Of a stretch of 64,000 nucleotides of DNA, positions 10,507 through 19,353 are shown piece by piece. Made by a program: the position numbers and the translations under genes. How positions within the stretch are numbered: position 1 is the first letter of the stretch; each line of letters starts with the position of its first letter. This DNA comes from Hondaea fermentalgiana. Lineage: Eukaryota; Sar; Bigyra; Thraustochytrida; Thraustochytriidae. The stretch lies in assembly GCA_014084085.1 (NCBI GenBank), contig NPFB01000122.1, positions 225,331 through 289,330 on the forward strand. Direction: 5' to 3'. The notes below the pieces were generated by a model. It ran no database searches and had not been told where the DNA came from. It worked only from the letters and a program-made list of their open reading frames with translations.

Positions 10507-10527
10507 AGCTGCAGCTGCAGCTGCAGC
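10507..10527. repeat. (GCTGCA)n self-complementary run
   Basis: Same sequence type as the runs at 354-369 and 5519-5542. It lies about 60 bp before the assembly gap. Confidence 0.8.
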
Positions 10528-10588
10528 CGGCTCCGCGCCTCGCGCTCGCGCCCAGGCCCCCGCCCATCGAGCCGCGCAGCTCGGCGGC

Positions 10589-10688
10589 NNNNNNNNNNNN
10601 NNNNNNNNNNNNNNNNNNNNNNNNNNNNNNNNNNNNNNNNNNNNNNNNNNNNNNNNNNNNNNNNNNNNNNNNNNNNNNNNNNNNNNNN
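10589..10688. other. Assembly gap 1 (100 N)
   Basis: Exactly 100 N, the usual placeholder for a gap of unknown length. Both flanks are extremely GC-rich, which probably caused the sequencing break. Confidence 0.99.
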
Positions 10689-11184
10689 CCGCCTCGACTC
10701 GGCTTGTGCAGCGGCGCCCGAGTCCACATCTTGGACGCGGCGCGGAAGCGCAAGCCCGTGCGAGCGTGCGCGCCTGCGCCACGCCCTCGGCCCGGCAGGC
10801 GCGGCTGAGCCGGAGCGGAGGCGCGCGGAGGCAGCGGAGCGCCGCGCTCTCGCTGCGACAGCGGCCGGCCGGCCGTGCCGGCTGACTCGAAGGCACGGCG
10901 CGGAGGAGCGAGCGACTCTCTCTCGCGCGTACACGTACGTACGTACTTACGCCCAGGCAGCCGGGCAAGGGACGCGCGAGCCCGGGCAGCTCGCGGCGGC
11001 GGCGGCGGCGGCGGCAGTTTGCGTAGCGGCGACTCCGTTCGTGGGCGCCTCTTGTCTCGCTTGCTTCGATCTGCTGAGCCGAGCTGAGCAGAGCAGAGCT
11101 GAGCGTGCGCGGCGCAGAGCCCTCTCGCGGCGCCCGTCCTCTGAGCACTCTCTATTCTTGACGTGATCGCAGTAGCGACCGAGC

Positions 11185-13488
11185 ATGGAAAAAGAGAAAT
11201 CCGAGGTTGACGACGACTTCGATCTTGGACTTATGGATAACCTCGCTTCGCTGAGCTGGGGCGAAGTTTCCCTCTTGCTCAACGAGGTCGAACAAAATGG
11301 AAACTTTGCTCCTCTCGAAGGCGATGAGCTTAACCGAGCATTCGACGATGATGAAGACGATGCAAATGGGAAACTCGGATCCCCTTGGCCCGCGGGTGGG
11401 CACAAGGCACCTGGAGACAACTCTCGCACCTTTTCTCGCGCCAAACGTCCTCTCGAAAGGGACACAGAGACAAAATCCCTCGATGACCATACGCGTTCGA
11501 TAGCTACTCCTGCAGGGCAGCCTGCCCCGTCGTCTGCATCTCATGCTTCTGTACACCCACACGCAAATGGTACTTCCACGACCGCAACAGCTGCGCGAGG
11601 CCATCCGCAAAGCGCAACACAAGCCGAGCGCTCCTATTCTTCTGCCTACTACAGCAACGATGCTTCGCTGCACGATTCCCATGCGTGGATCCCACATGGA
11701 CCTGATCCTGGCATGGACCTTCACATCCCATCGCCTCATGACCTTCACGAGTCCCTTCCTCCAGGCGTGACGTCCTCTTCTCAGCACTCGCACCAGAGAC
11801 ATTCACACTATGCGCCGCCGTATGATTATACACATCAGGTACACCCTTTTGCAAATCGCCACGCCTTTCACAACGAACCATCACTCACGCAAAACCATGC
11901 ACCTCCACCCGATGCAGCGGGATTCTCCGCACAGCCAAACTCGCGAACCTTTGTTCCAAGGCCAGCGAGCTCAGCCTACGCACACATTTCGTCACCCCCA
12001 TTCGCTGCTTCCTCGGCGCATGGCGACGTATCCAGCCCGTCTACAAGCACAGCCGAGGGCGCACAAAAGAAGCCCGCACCCCGCGCCTCAACTGTATCTG
12101 ATACTCGCGAAGACCCTGCGCCGCCCGGCGCTCTCACTTTTGACCAGGTCTACGACCTTTTATCGCGAGCTGCAGAAGGAGAGTTTGAAGCCTCCATTGC
12201 TCGTCGGCATGGCGTCAGCCCTGTGAACCCAGAGGGCCCGAGAAGCTTTTACGTTGTCGATCGATCGAATGGTGCAGATGCCTCCAATCTCTACGAAGCG
12301 GAACAAAACCTCGCGCGGGCTGTGCGTCTTCGCTCCACGAAGAAATTCCACTGGATTGACACGCAAAATGGTCTCCAATATCGCGAACTTGCGCAAAAGG
12401 AGCGCAAGACGGGCAAGATTCTTGATTTTAGCGGATGTGTTTACACGCTGGCCGCACGTAAATCCAAGGACGCGCCGCGTGAGATCCCGTTTCCCAACCT
12501 CCAATTCCTCCAGGTCTGGTACCTTCGCGAATTTCCCAGCAATTCGCGCGCCGCGCGGAACAACAGGCTCCAGAACCAACACTCTCCTTCGTCCTCCCCT
12601 TCTGCCGCAGGACCGCCCATTGTATCGCCATCGAGCTCTCCGGCTGCCTATCCCTCGCCCGCGGCGTCAGTGTCTTCGGGAGGTCTCGATTCCATCGTCT
12701 CTGCTCAAGTTCGAAGCGCTGCCGTGCCAGCTCCCGTGGCGGCAGCCTCCTCTGCGAATACATCGCACGTCGCATCGTCGTCAACCCGGCTCAAAAAGGA
12801 GCACACTGAGCCTGACGAAGCGCCCGAATTCCGAGGTCTCGCAATTAGCGAGCCCGCACCGGCGCCGCGTCTCGGTCCCTCTGATGAAGTGCAGCGCGTT
12901 GCCTTTGAGATTTACAATCGCACGTGCTCCACGCTCGACCCACAAGAGTGGAAAAGCTGGACGGAAAAGTACGGTGGATTTTTGCGCTCCGAAAACTTTG
13001 CAAAGGCGTTACGTCTCTACATTTCTCGTGATGATCCCCGACTTAAAGAGGACTTCTTGTTTCCTGCAAAGCAAGCTCTCATCGACGGTCTGCCTGTAGG
13101 AAATTTCAGAGCGACTGTTGACGTCGACATTACTACAAATGGCGGCACCTGTGTCTTTAGCGACAAGATCTTCAATGAAACTGTGGGTCAAGACCCACTT
13201 GGCATGAAAGGGTTCTTTGTCTCTGTTCTATCTCCGCTGCAGCGCCTTTGCATGTCGCGTGTCTGGCTCAAGCGCATTCACGAATCGGGACAGTCGTATC
13301 TCGAATATTTTGCCACCTCGCGCATTACCCAGGGCGCATTCACGCTGCGGAGTGGAGAAGTCAAGGTCCTGCGCAGCGACAACCGCGTTCTTCGGGATGA
13401 GGACGGAAATCCCTTCATTCATGTGCGTGTTCAGGATCTTTCACACCTGTACCCGGACATCGTGTCTTTACCTCCATTTCTCGAGTAG
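11185..13488 (+). CDS. Hypothetical protein, 767 residues, unrecognised
   Basis: Starts at the ATG at 11185 (context gagcATGG) with an acidic N-terminus (EVDDDFDLGL). A long His/Pro/Ser-rich disordered region covers about residues 50-310. An ordered block at about 315-460 has alternating hydrophobic and aromatic residues (SFYVVDRSNG, KKFHWIDTQNGLQYREL, FLQVWYLREFP). A second Ser/Pro/Ala linker runs to about 565, and a second ordered block covers about 570-767 (EWKSWTEKYGGFLRSENFAK, SYLEYFATSRITQG), ending shortly after HLYPDIVSLPPF. No catalytic motif, membrane span or signal peptide is visible. An acidic start with folded blocks between low-complexity linkers would suit a nuclear regulator, but that is only a guess. 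It converges with the vWA gene. Confidence 0.85.
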   Translation: MEKEKSEVDDDFDLGLMDNLASLSWGEVSLLLNEVEQNGNFAPLEGDELNRAFDDDEDDANGKLGSPWPAGGHKAPGDNSRTFSRAKRPLERDTETKSLDDHTRSIATPAGQPAPSSASHASVHPHANGTSTTATAARGHPQSATQAERSYSSAYYSNDASLHDSHAWIPHGPDPGMDLHIPSPHDLHESLPPGVTSSSQHSHQRHSHYAPPYDYTHQVHPFANRHAFHNEPSLTQNHAPPPDAAGFSAQPNSRTFVPRPASSAYAHISSPPFAASSAHGDVSSPSTSTAEGAQKKPAPRASTVSDTREDPAPPGALTFDQVYDLLSRAAEGEFEASIARRHGVSPVNPEGPRSFYVVDRSNGADASNLYEAEQNLARAVRLRSTKKFHWIDTQNGLQYRELAQKERKTGKILDFSGCVYTLAARKSKDAPREIPFPNLQFLQVWYLREFPSNSRAARNNRLQNQHSPSSSPSAAGPPIVSPSSSPAAYPSPAASVSSGGLDSIVSAQVRSAAVPAPVAAASSANTSHVASSSTRLKKEHTEPDEAPEFRGLAISEPAPAPRLGPSDEVQRVAFEIYNRTCSTLDPQEWKSWTEKYGGFLRSENFAKALRLYISRDDPRLKEDFLFPAKQALIDGLPVGNFRATVDVDITTNGGTCVFSDKIFNETVGQDPLGMKGFFVSVLSPLQRLCMSRVWLKRIHESGQSYLEYFATSRITQGAFTLRSGEVKVLRSDNRVLRDEDGNPFIHVRVQDLSHLYPDIVSLPPFLE

Positions 13489-13877
13489 CCCTTTCCAAAT
13501 TCTCTCCGCACACGAACCAAGTTTGCATGCTCGAGACAAGCACTTCAAAGGTGCTCGTCGCACTATCTATCATGTTTCCTAAACAAAAACCTGAACCCAC
13601 CTGATTCCTTGCGATGACGTTTTGGTTGCTTTTCCCTCTCTCTCTCGCTCGCTCTCTCTCTCTCTCCAGATAGCATCTTCGTTGCTGCCAAGACCTTCGA
13701 GACAGATATTCAAAGTATGGCAGGCAGGTATACGTGTACATAATTTATCAGATTGTCGGTGATAGAGTCTTCACAGGGCAAACAACACCATGACGAAGAG
13801 CCTTTGGTCGTTTTGGTCACTTTTGCTGCTTCAAAGCTTCGTTGGTCGGCCGAAAAAGGGGACAGCTCGCAGCCATG
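13489..13877. other. Convergent 3' spacer with CT microsatellite
   Basis: Between two convergent stop codons. It contains a (CT)n tract at 13636-13667. No gene is seen. Confidence 0.5.
13636..13667. repeat. (CT)n microsatellite
   Basis: Imperfect CT dinucleotide tract interrupted twice by CG, in a convergent 3' spacer. Confidence 0.85.
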
Positions 13878-16613
13878 TTAGACTTGCGTCATCTCCGTTC
13901 CAGAAGTAGACTTGGGCGTATTAGGTGGTTGAGGGGTTACAGCCTGCGCGGCCGGCGATGATGCTTCGTCCACTGCCTCGGAGACAGGGTTGCCTTGGTC
14001 TTGGGATGCTTCCTCGGGCGAGTGCCCTTGCCTTGGATTTACAGCCTTGTTTGTTTTCCGCCTCCGACGCTGACGGCGCTTCTGCGTTTGCGCAATCGCC
14101 ATCGTTGCAGTACTCACAGGCTCCACAAAAAGGCCAAGGCCGACAGGCAGCTCATCCGGTGAGCGCCCGACCAGGGCGACGTAGACAATGAGCTGCTGCA
14201 CGACGCGGAGTATAAGAAATCCCGAGAAACCCAGCGAAAGCGCCGAAGCCACACTCCAACTGTTGAGTAAGAGGCCGTTCGCGAGCTGTACCGAAAATTG
14301 CGGCACGCTCTCGACCGCGACCTCAAGAAGCCTCATCCGATTAAAGGCTGCCGGATCAAAAGGTGGATCTTCGATGCGCACACGAGGCGCAGGGGAGTCT
14401 GGTCGTCCACGGATGCGAGCGTTGATGCGCTGCAGCCAGGCTCGAGCCACACCACAAAGGAATCCGCTGTCAGGGTCCAGCAAAAAAGTGCGTTTCACGC
14501 GCCCAAACGGCAAGACCTTCATGGCGTATAAAAAGAAACCAACCGTCCACCATACGATACTCCCAATCAAGAGGAGGAGCGTGCGCTCCGTGCGAATGAG
14601 CATTGCGTTACCAAAGTGAAGTCGAACTGGATTCCTTTTGAGCCACAGCATATAAGGAAGCACTGTCAGCGCTACTGACGTGCAACTCAGTCCAAAAAGC
14701 AGCGCGTTGAAGTACGGCTCTTGCGTCAAATAAAAGATGTCTGTCATGAGGTCGCCCGTTGAGGCAACAACATCGAGCGAAATGTCGAGGCCGACCCACC
14801 CAAGGCTTCCAAGCGCCAAAAGGACTGGCAGGAAGACACTTGCGCAGATGATGTAAACCAGCACACGCCCGTTGCCGTTTCGATCCCACACAAAGAAACA
14901 CTCCCCATCCGTGTCGTATGAGCCTTCAGGGCAAACACCAAGCTCGTCAGAGTAACTACCATTGGGCACAGAACCGTCTGTTTCGTTGACGGCTGCGCTG
15001 GGCATCAGCGTTGGCGTCGCTGTTGGCATTCTCGTGCTCAGGGTTGCCGATTGACCAGTTGGAGAATTGCTAGGTTGCTCCACGACAGATTCGGTAGGAG
15101 CCTTTGTTGGGCTTCTTGTCGAGTCTACTCCTTCCGTGGCCACAAACGTCGGCGCTGGGCTTGGTGTCTTGGTAGGATCGCTTTGCAAAGGCGTTTGCGT
15201 TGGCCTTGTAGTTGGGCTTTGCGATGGTGCGGGCGTTGAACCTAATGTGGGCGCCAGTGTCGGTAATGATACAGGAGGTTCTGTCGGGGCGCTCGTGGGC
15301 GACTTTGAGGGATACTTTGTTGGAGCCATTGTAGGTTGTCGTGTTGGATCCTCTGTTGGTGTTTGTGTCGGGAACATTGTTGGCGACGCTGAAGGATGAC
15401 GCGTGGGCATCAAGGTTGGCGCTCGTGAGGGAGCATCTGTTGGTGCGTCTGTCGGCCGACTCGTAGGCTGGGTAGGTGCTCGTGTTGGGGATGTGCTAGG
15501 TGCTGGAGTAGCGGGGCGTGTTGGTGCTTGCGTCGGAGCCTTTGTTGTCGGACTCTGTGTGGGGCTGAAAGAGGGTCTGCTGGTGGAGGTACTTTCAGTG
15601 GTCTCGTTGAAGAAAGTCGATGGAGCCACTGTTGCAAAGGTTGCAGGACCTTTCGACGGACTCATTGTGGGTTCTAGCGTCTCACGATCTGAGCTGTTTG
15701 TCATCAAAGGCCCCGGCGTTGGCGCAGGTGTCAAGGACAGCGAAGTCTGCACTGTTGGGCTCGCCGAAGGAGCTCGTGTTGGATTTAACGTGGGCTGCAC
15801 CGTTGGGAGCGCCGTTGGGACCTGTGTTGGACTCAATGTGGGAGACAACGTAGGACTCCCGCTCGGTGATAATGTCGGAGATGAACTGGGAGCCATTGTC
15901 GGACTCGCGGTAATATTTGGTGTTGGGCTCATTGTTGGGTAAAGCGTTGGTGTCAACGTGGGTGATTGTGTCGGGAGGTAGAGTCCAAGATCAGAGGGCT
16001 CGAGGTCGTCGATGCTTGTCATGTACAACCTCGTCATCGTTGTTGCGACTTGCATCAGACCTGTAGAGTTTGGTGAAAAAAGTACGTTGATCACCTGGAC
16101 ACCAGCCTTTTCAAGCGCGTCACGGTGCGCTTTCATCTCTTGCGAATCTTCATCGTAAAAAGGAGTGTCTGAGAGGACTAGCAAGCGTTGCCTTCGATTC
16201 AGGTTCGCCTTTTTGGTCGCATAACTTTCGACCTCGGCTAGCGCGAGCTCGCCGCAAACGCTAGTGCCGGGGTAGATATCTGGAAAGGACTCGAGTGTTT
16301 TCTGAATATTCCTTGCCTTGGGTGTCGGCTTGAGGAGCTCTACACCAAGCGTTGCGTCCTCGTCACAGCGCAATGCGGTCACGCCGAGGCGGGCACTTCT
16401 CCCGGTTTCACCGATTTCTGTGCAAAAGCTGTTCGCCACGTCAATAGCCTCTTGCACAAAGGCCGCATATATCTCGAAGGCCGACGCCTCTGCAGCTGCG
16501 CTCGAAGCATCAATGGCAACATAGACTTCGACGTCGCAGGCTGCCGAGGCACGGCCCACCAGCACTGCTGCTAGGCCCGCGATGAAGAGCCCAAGATATG
16601 CGCTCCGAGGCAT
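13878..16613 (-). CDS. vWA-like domain / PT-repeat stalk / XK-related-like membrane protein
   Basis: Encodes 911 residues from the ATG at 16613 (MPRSAYLGLFIAG...), which opens a clean signal peptide ending near GRASA/ACD; the frame extends further upstream but would bury that signal. Residues ~24-200 look like a von Willebrand factor A fold: a first strand EVYVAIDASSAAAEAS with a DxSxS-like metal site, and a later LLVLSDTPFYDE strand. Residues ~209-537 are a Ser/Pro/Thr stalk of SPT-x-x-PT units, usually O-glycosylated. Membrane spans start near residue 580. The last part has GDLMTDIFY and ESVPQFSVQLANGLLL, resembling the conserved D and ExxPQxxLQ motifs of XK/XKR proteins. The tail is basic and then disordered. 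It is a probable cell-surface protein; the XKR resemblance is by eye. Confidence 0.85.
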   Translation of the reverse strand: MPRSAYLGLFIAGLAAVLVGRASAACDVEVYVAIDASSAAAEASAFEIYAAFVQEAIDVANSFCTEIGETGRSARLGVTALRCDEDATLGVELLKPTPKARNIQKTLESFPDIYPGTSVCGELALAEVESYATKKANLNRRQRLLVLSDTPFYDEDSQEMKAHRDALEKAGVQVINVLFSPNSTGLMQVATTMTRLYMTSIDDLEPSDLGLYLPTQSPTLTPTLYPTMSPTPNITASPTMAPSSSPTLSPSGSPTLSPTLSPTQVPTALPTVQPTLNPTRAPSASPTVQTSLSLTPAPTPGPLMTNSSDRETLEPTMSPSKGPATFATVAPSTFFNETTESTSTSRPSFSPTQSPTTKAPTQAPTRPATPAPSTSPTRAPTQPTSRPTDAPTDAPSRAPTLMPTRHPSASPTMFPTQTPTEDPTRQPTMAPTKYPSKSPTSAPTEPPVSLPTLAPTLGSTPAPSQSPTTRPTQTPLQSDPTKTPSPAPTFVATEGVDSTRSPTKAPTESVVEQPSNSPTGQSATLSTRMPTATPTLMPSAAVNETDGSVPNGSYSDELGVCPEGSYDTDGECFFVWDRNGNGRVLVYIICASVFLPVLLALGSLGWVGLDISLDVVASTGDLMTDIFYLTQEPYFNALLFGLSCTSVALTVLPYMLWLKRNPVRLHFGNAMLIRTERTLLLLIGSIVWWTVGFFLYAMKVLPFGRVKRTFLLDPDSGFLCGVARAWLQRINARIRGRPDSPAPRVRIEDPPFDPAAFNRMRLLEVAVESVPQFSVQLANGLLLNSWSVASALSLGFSGFLILRVVQQLIVYVALVGRSPDELPVGLGLFVEPVSTATMAIAQTQKRRQRRRRKTNKAVNPRQGHSPEEASQDQGNPVSEAVDEASSPAAQAVTPQPPNTPKSTSGTEMTQV
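15000..15985 (-). repeat. PT-rich degenerate coding repeat
   Basis: Degenerate 12-base and longer units encoding S/A-P-T-x-x-P-T within the vWA/XKR-like gene. The opposite strand is open here with Val/Gly/Ala-rich translation, which is an artefact of the repeat. Confidence 0.8.
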
Positions 16614-18036
16614 TCGTCCAAGCCCTCCTGCGACGGGGGTGTCTCGTCGCCTGCGGCGAGGGAAGCCTATTCGGGAACTGTCGGTTATGACGGCGCGCTC
16701 TTTCCGCCATGTCATGACGGGCGGGTGGTGCAGAGCGGGGCAGAGAAAGAGCATGCCTCCACGTTGATATTGGAACGATAAGGTACCAGAATGTGGCGAG
16801 CGAGTAGCCAGCGCGCGCTAGATGACCGGGCCCGCCCGAGGCACCGACACTGCGGCGGCCGCGTTTGTTCGGTTTTTGCTGCCAAGCGACCCGCGTCCGC
16901 CACCAGTGCCGTGCGCACGCGGATACGTGCCTGCATGCTGCCTGCGTGTCTGCAAATCTGCACGCCGCGAAGGAGCCTTCCGCTGCTGAAGACACTGCAG
17001 ACGTGAATGCAAGACATGAATTCTTGGCTCAACAAACTTGAAGCCAGCCCGCCACAGGCCTACAGCGGCCAAGCGCGAGAGCAAGAGCAAGAGCAAGGCG
17101 AGGACGGCGACTCCGCATCAAAAGGCTAAAGCATGTAGAGGCGTGCGGGCGCGAGACGGGCGAGCAGGGGAGGCGAGCTTGCGGGCCCAAGAACTCGAGT
17201 CGTCGCGTGCTCGGCATTCGTTTCATTTTGACTGTGGGGAGGGGGAGGGCTTGTTTTTCTTTTTTGGGCGCCATGAATGAATCAATCAATGAATAACAAT
17301 CTCCGAGCGCACATTCCGCGAGCGACGCTGCCCAGAAGAGTTGCTGCTGCTGCCGCTGGTCGCTGCGCGGCGGCGGCAGCATGGCGAAGAAGGTCAGGTC
17401 GCTGCAACGGGCCCATGCGCAAGGGGGGGCGCTCGATTGTGCTCTCACGCGTCGATTGATAGCGAGTTGGAATGGAAAAGGATGGTGAGAAAGAGACGTT
17501 ACACAGAGGACCGGCGCTGGCCCCGGCCGGCGCCGGCGCGTGGCGAGGGGCTTTTGCGAACCCAGAGAAAGGGAACTCTAAACTGAAATGAGCCCACCTT
17601 GTCATCCTTCCACTCCGATTCCGAGTCTGCCTCTTTTTCTTCTTCATCATTTTGCTTTCTTTTGTCCAGTCTTCCACGCTCTGTTCTTCTGGTGTGCACC
17701 CGCTAATTGGCGAATTGGCTGGCTCGTGACTGGCACCGAGGCTGGAGCAACCAAAAAGTGCTAATGATGAGAAGAGCCTTGTCTTGAGGTCTCAGCAAGC
17801 CCCGCTGCAAGATGAGCAAGAAATGGGTGTTGAAGCCGAACACCTGGCTACAACTCGAACGTAAGAAGAGTCGTGAGATGCAAAGACGAGATATGGTCTT
17901 TGGTTTTAGCTCGAAGCCTACTCACATTGTGTGAGAGATGAATAAACATGGCCTTATCTATAAAGGAGGATTCTTGAGAATGGGACCTTCTTGTGATCAT
18001 ACATGAGCGCGGTCGTGCGAAATAAAATCAGCAGAT
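16614..18036. other. Non-coding spacer upstream of the vWA/XKR-like gene
   Basis: About 1.4 kb between the vWA/XKR-like start and the DDI1 stop, both on the - strand. Short frames have no domain signal. An AGGCCTA motif lies at 17056-17062. No tRNA or rRNA was recognised. The part nearest 18036 should hold the DDI1 3' UTR. Confidence 0.5.
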
Positions 18037-18906
18037 CTACGTGTGGCGCGCGTACTCGGGCGTCTCGCTTTCGCTGAGAAAGGGAACGAGCTCCTCTGGC
18101 TCGCCAATGTGAAGACAGTCATTGCGAAGATCTATCATGGCCTGATGCCTCCTGAGCATGTCAAGTCCCAGCAAGAGCTCAATGTCCTGTGCACCGTCAA
18201 TGACGGAAAAGCCGCAATTGTACAGCTGCGTACCGATTTTGATGGGTGCAATGTGAACCCGCCCTAGGATCTGTGCCGACCCAACGCCCACGGCTACACC
18301 TGCAAATCGACTGTCTACGAGGCGCATGATTCCACATCGATCGGCACAAGCGCGCGACATGACCGTCGTCTGTGCACCCGAGTCGATGAAGGCCTTCACC
18401 GGCACATTGTTCACTTCAGTGTCAATATAGAGCATCAGCACACGCACAAAGGACTCGGGCGATTCCTCAAAGGCTCGTGCCATGTTCTCACTGATATTTT
18501 GAGCGGAAATCTGCGATTCAATGTATCGTTGTCGTTGGCGCTCCTCCTCGGACACGCGCGGGAGTGAGGCTCGGAGGCTGCGGCGAATTCGCTCACCTAA
18601 ACCACCGCGGCTTCGCCTCTGTCCTTGTTGCTGGAGTTGTCCTTCTTGCTGGCTGTATCCAACTGCTGATCCTGTTGCTTCCGCCGGAAGTACGCGCAGC
18701 GCCATGAGGTCTTCGTCCTCGACGCCGACGTCGCTGAGCAGCGCGTCGTCGGGGAGAACCTCGTTCTTGTAGCTGATCTCGAGGCGTCCCGGGCTCACCT
18801 CCATTTCGGCAGCGGCCACGGCCTTGACATCGTCCACCTGCGCGCCGCTGCCCACCTCGACCTGCAGCACGTCGTCCGCCCCGGTCACCGCCAGCGTCAG
18901 CTGCAT
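18037..18906 (-). CDS. DDI1: DDI1-like ubiquitin-directed aspartic protease
   Basis: Encodes 289 residues from the ATG at 18906. DDI1 proteins bind ubiquitinated substrates and proteasomes and cleave selected clients with a retroviral-type aspartic protease fold. Residues 1-72 form a ubiquitin-like domain (MQLTLAVTGADDVLQVEV). A Gln/Ser linker leads to the helical pre-protease segment (QNISENMARAFEESPESF), and the protease domain has the active-site motif FIDSGAQTTVMS with catalytic Asp175 and the conserved LLGLDMLRRHQAMIDL. The protein ends soon after the FLSES motif, so no C-terminal UBA domain is present, unlike yeast Ddi1 and like human DDI1/2. It is transcribed in the same direction as its neighbours with a large spacer, so it is a separate unit. 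Confidence 0.95.
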   Translation of the reverse strand: MQLTLAVTGADDVLQVEVGSGAQVDDVKAVAAAEMEVSPGRLEISYKNEVLPDDALLSDVGVEDEDLMALRVLPAEATGSAVGYSQQEGQLQQQGQRRSRGGLGERIRRSLRASLPRVSEEERQRQRYIESQISAQNISENMARAFEESPESFVRVLMLYIDTEVNNVPVKAFIDSGAQTTVMSRACADRCGIMRLVDSRFAGVAVGVGSAQILGRVHIAPIKIGTQLYNCGFSVIDGAQDIELLLGLDMLRRHQAMIDLRNDCLHIGEPEELVPFLSESETPEYARHT

Positions 18907-19353
18907 GGCGGCTTCGCAGTCGCACTCGCTCGTTCGTTCGCTCGCTCGCTCGCTCGATTGGACTTTGCATCCATCGCTGGCACGTGCGTACACACATCAA
19001 CAAAAAACAAAGCAAGAAAGAAGCAAGGGGCAAGCAAGGGGGCAAAAGGCGAAAAAGCTCAAGAAGAAAAAGAAGGTGAAGAAGATTTTGGTTGAGAAGC
19101 GGCTGCGGCCAGCGCAAGCCAGGAGCAGGCCAAGGATGCGTATACGCAGTACGCACGACTAGGCCTACAACAACAACAACGACAACAACAATAACAACGC
19201 AGTTTATGCTTGCAGGCTTCGAGAAGATTGAAGATGCGCTCAAGCGGAGAGTGCCAAAAAGCCGGCCAGTCACCCATAACTGAACTCTCGCGCTGGATGC
19301 ATGCATTGTCCGTGTATAGTAGGCCTTTGAGTGGCTTCTAACACCCAACTTTG
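18907..19353. other. Spacer between the DDI1 start and the Tudor-array gene stop
   Basis: Holds a CTCG-type microsatellite (18919-18957), a TAGGCCTA palindrome at 19160-19167, a (CAA)n-like tract at 19168-19198, and a TAGGCCTT variant at 19320-19327. It should contain the DDI1 promoter. No gene is seen. Confidence 0.5.

Larger units (their letters stand above)
8995..11184. other. Divergent GC-rich spacer, interrupted by an assembly gap
   Basis: About 2.2 kb between the RING-finger gene (-) and the 767-residue protein gene (+). It is rich in simple sequence: (AGCT)5 at 9074-9093, CTGCT repeats at 10141-10163, a GCTGCA run at 10507-10527, GTAC repeats near 10930, and a GCG run near 10990. Frames crossing the gap are Arg/Ala-rich in every phase and are not credible proteins. 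It probably holds promoters for both flanking genes. Confidence 0.55.

Noticed and set aside
10116..11166. Several long frames crossing assembly gap 1
   Set aside because: Open in many phases only because of high GC and N; Arg/Ala/Pro-rich with no domain.
15067..15942. Two + strand frames with Val/Gly/Ala-rich repeats
   Set aside because: Antisense shadow of the SPT/PT repeats in the vWA/XKR-like gene.
16614..18036. Possible tRNA gene
   Set aside because: I looked for a T-loop GGTTCGA-type box with a matching acceptor stem and found no convincing cloverleaf.
18037..18906. Retroelement protease
   Set aside because: The DSGAQ aspartic protease resembles retroviral enzymes, but the ubiquitin-like domain and family motifs identify DDI1; no gag, reverse transcriptase or LTR flanks it.
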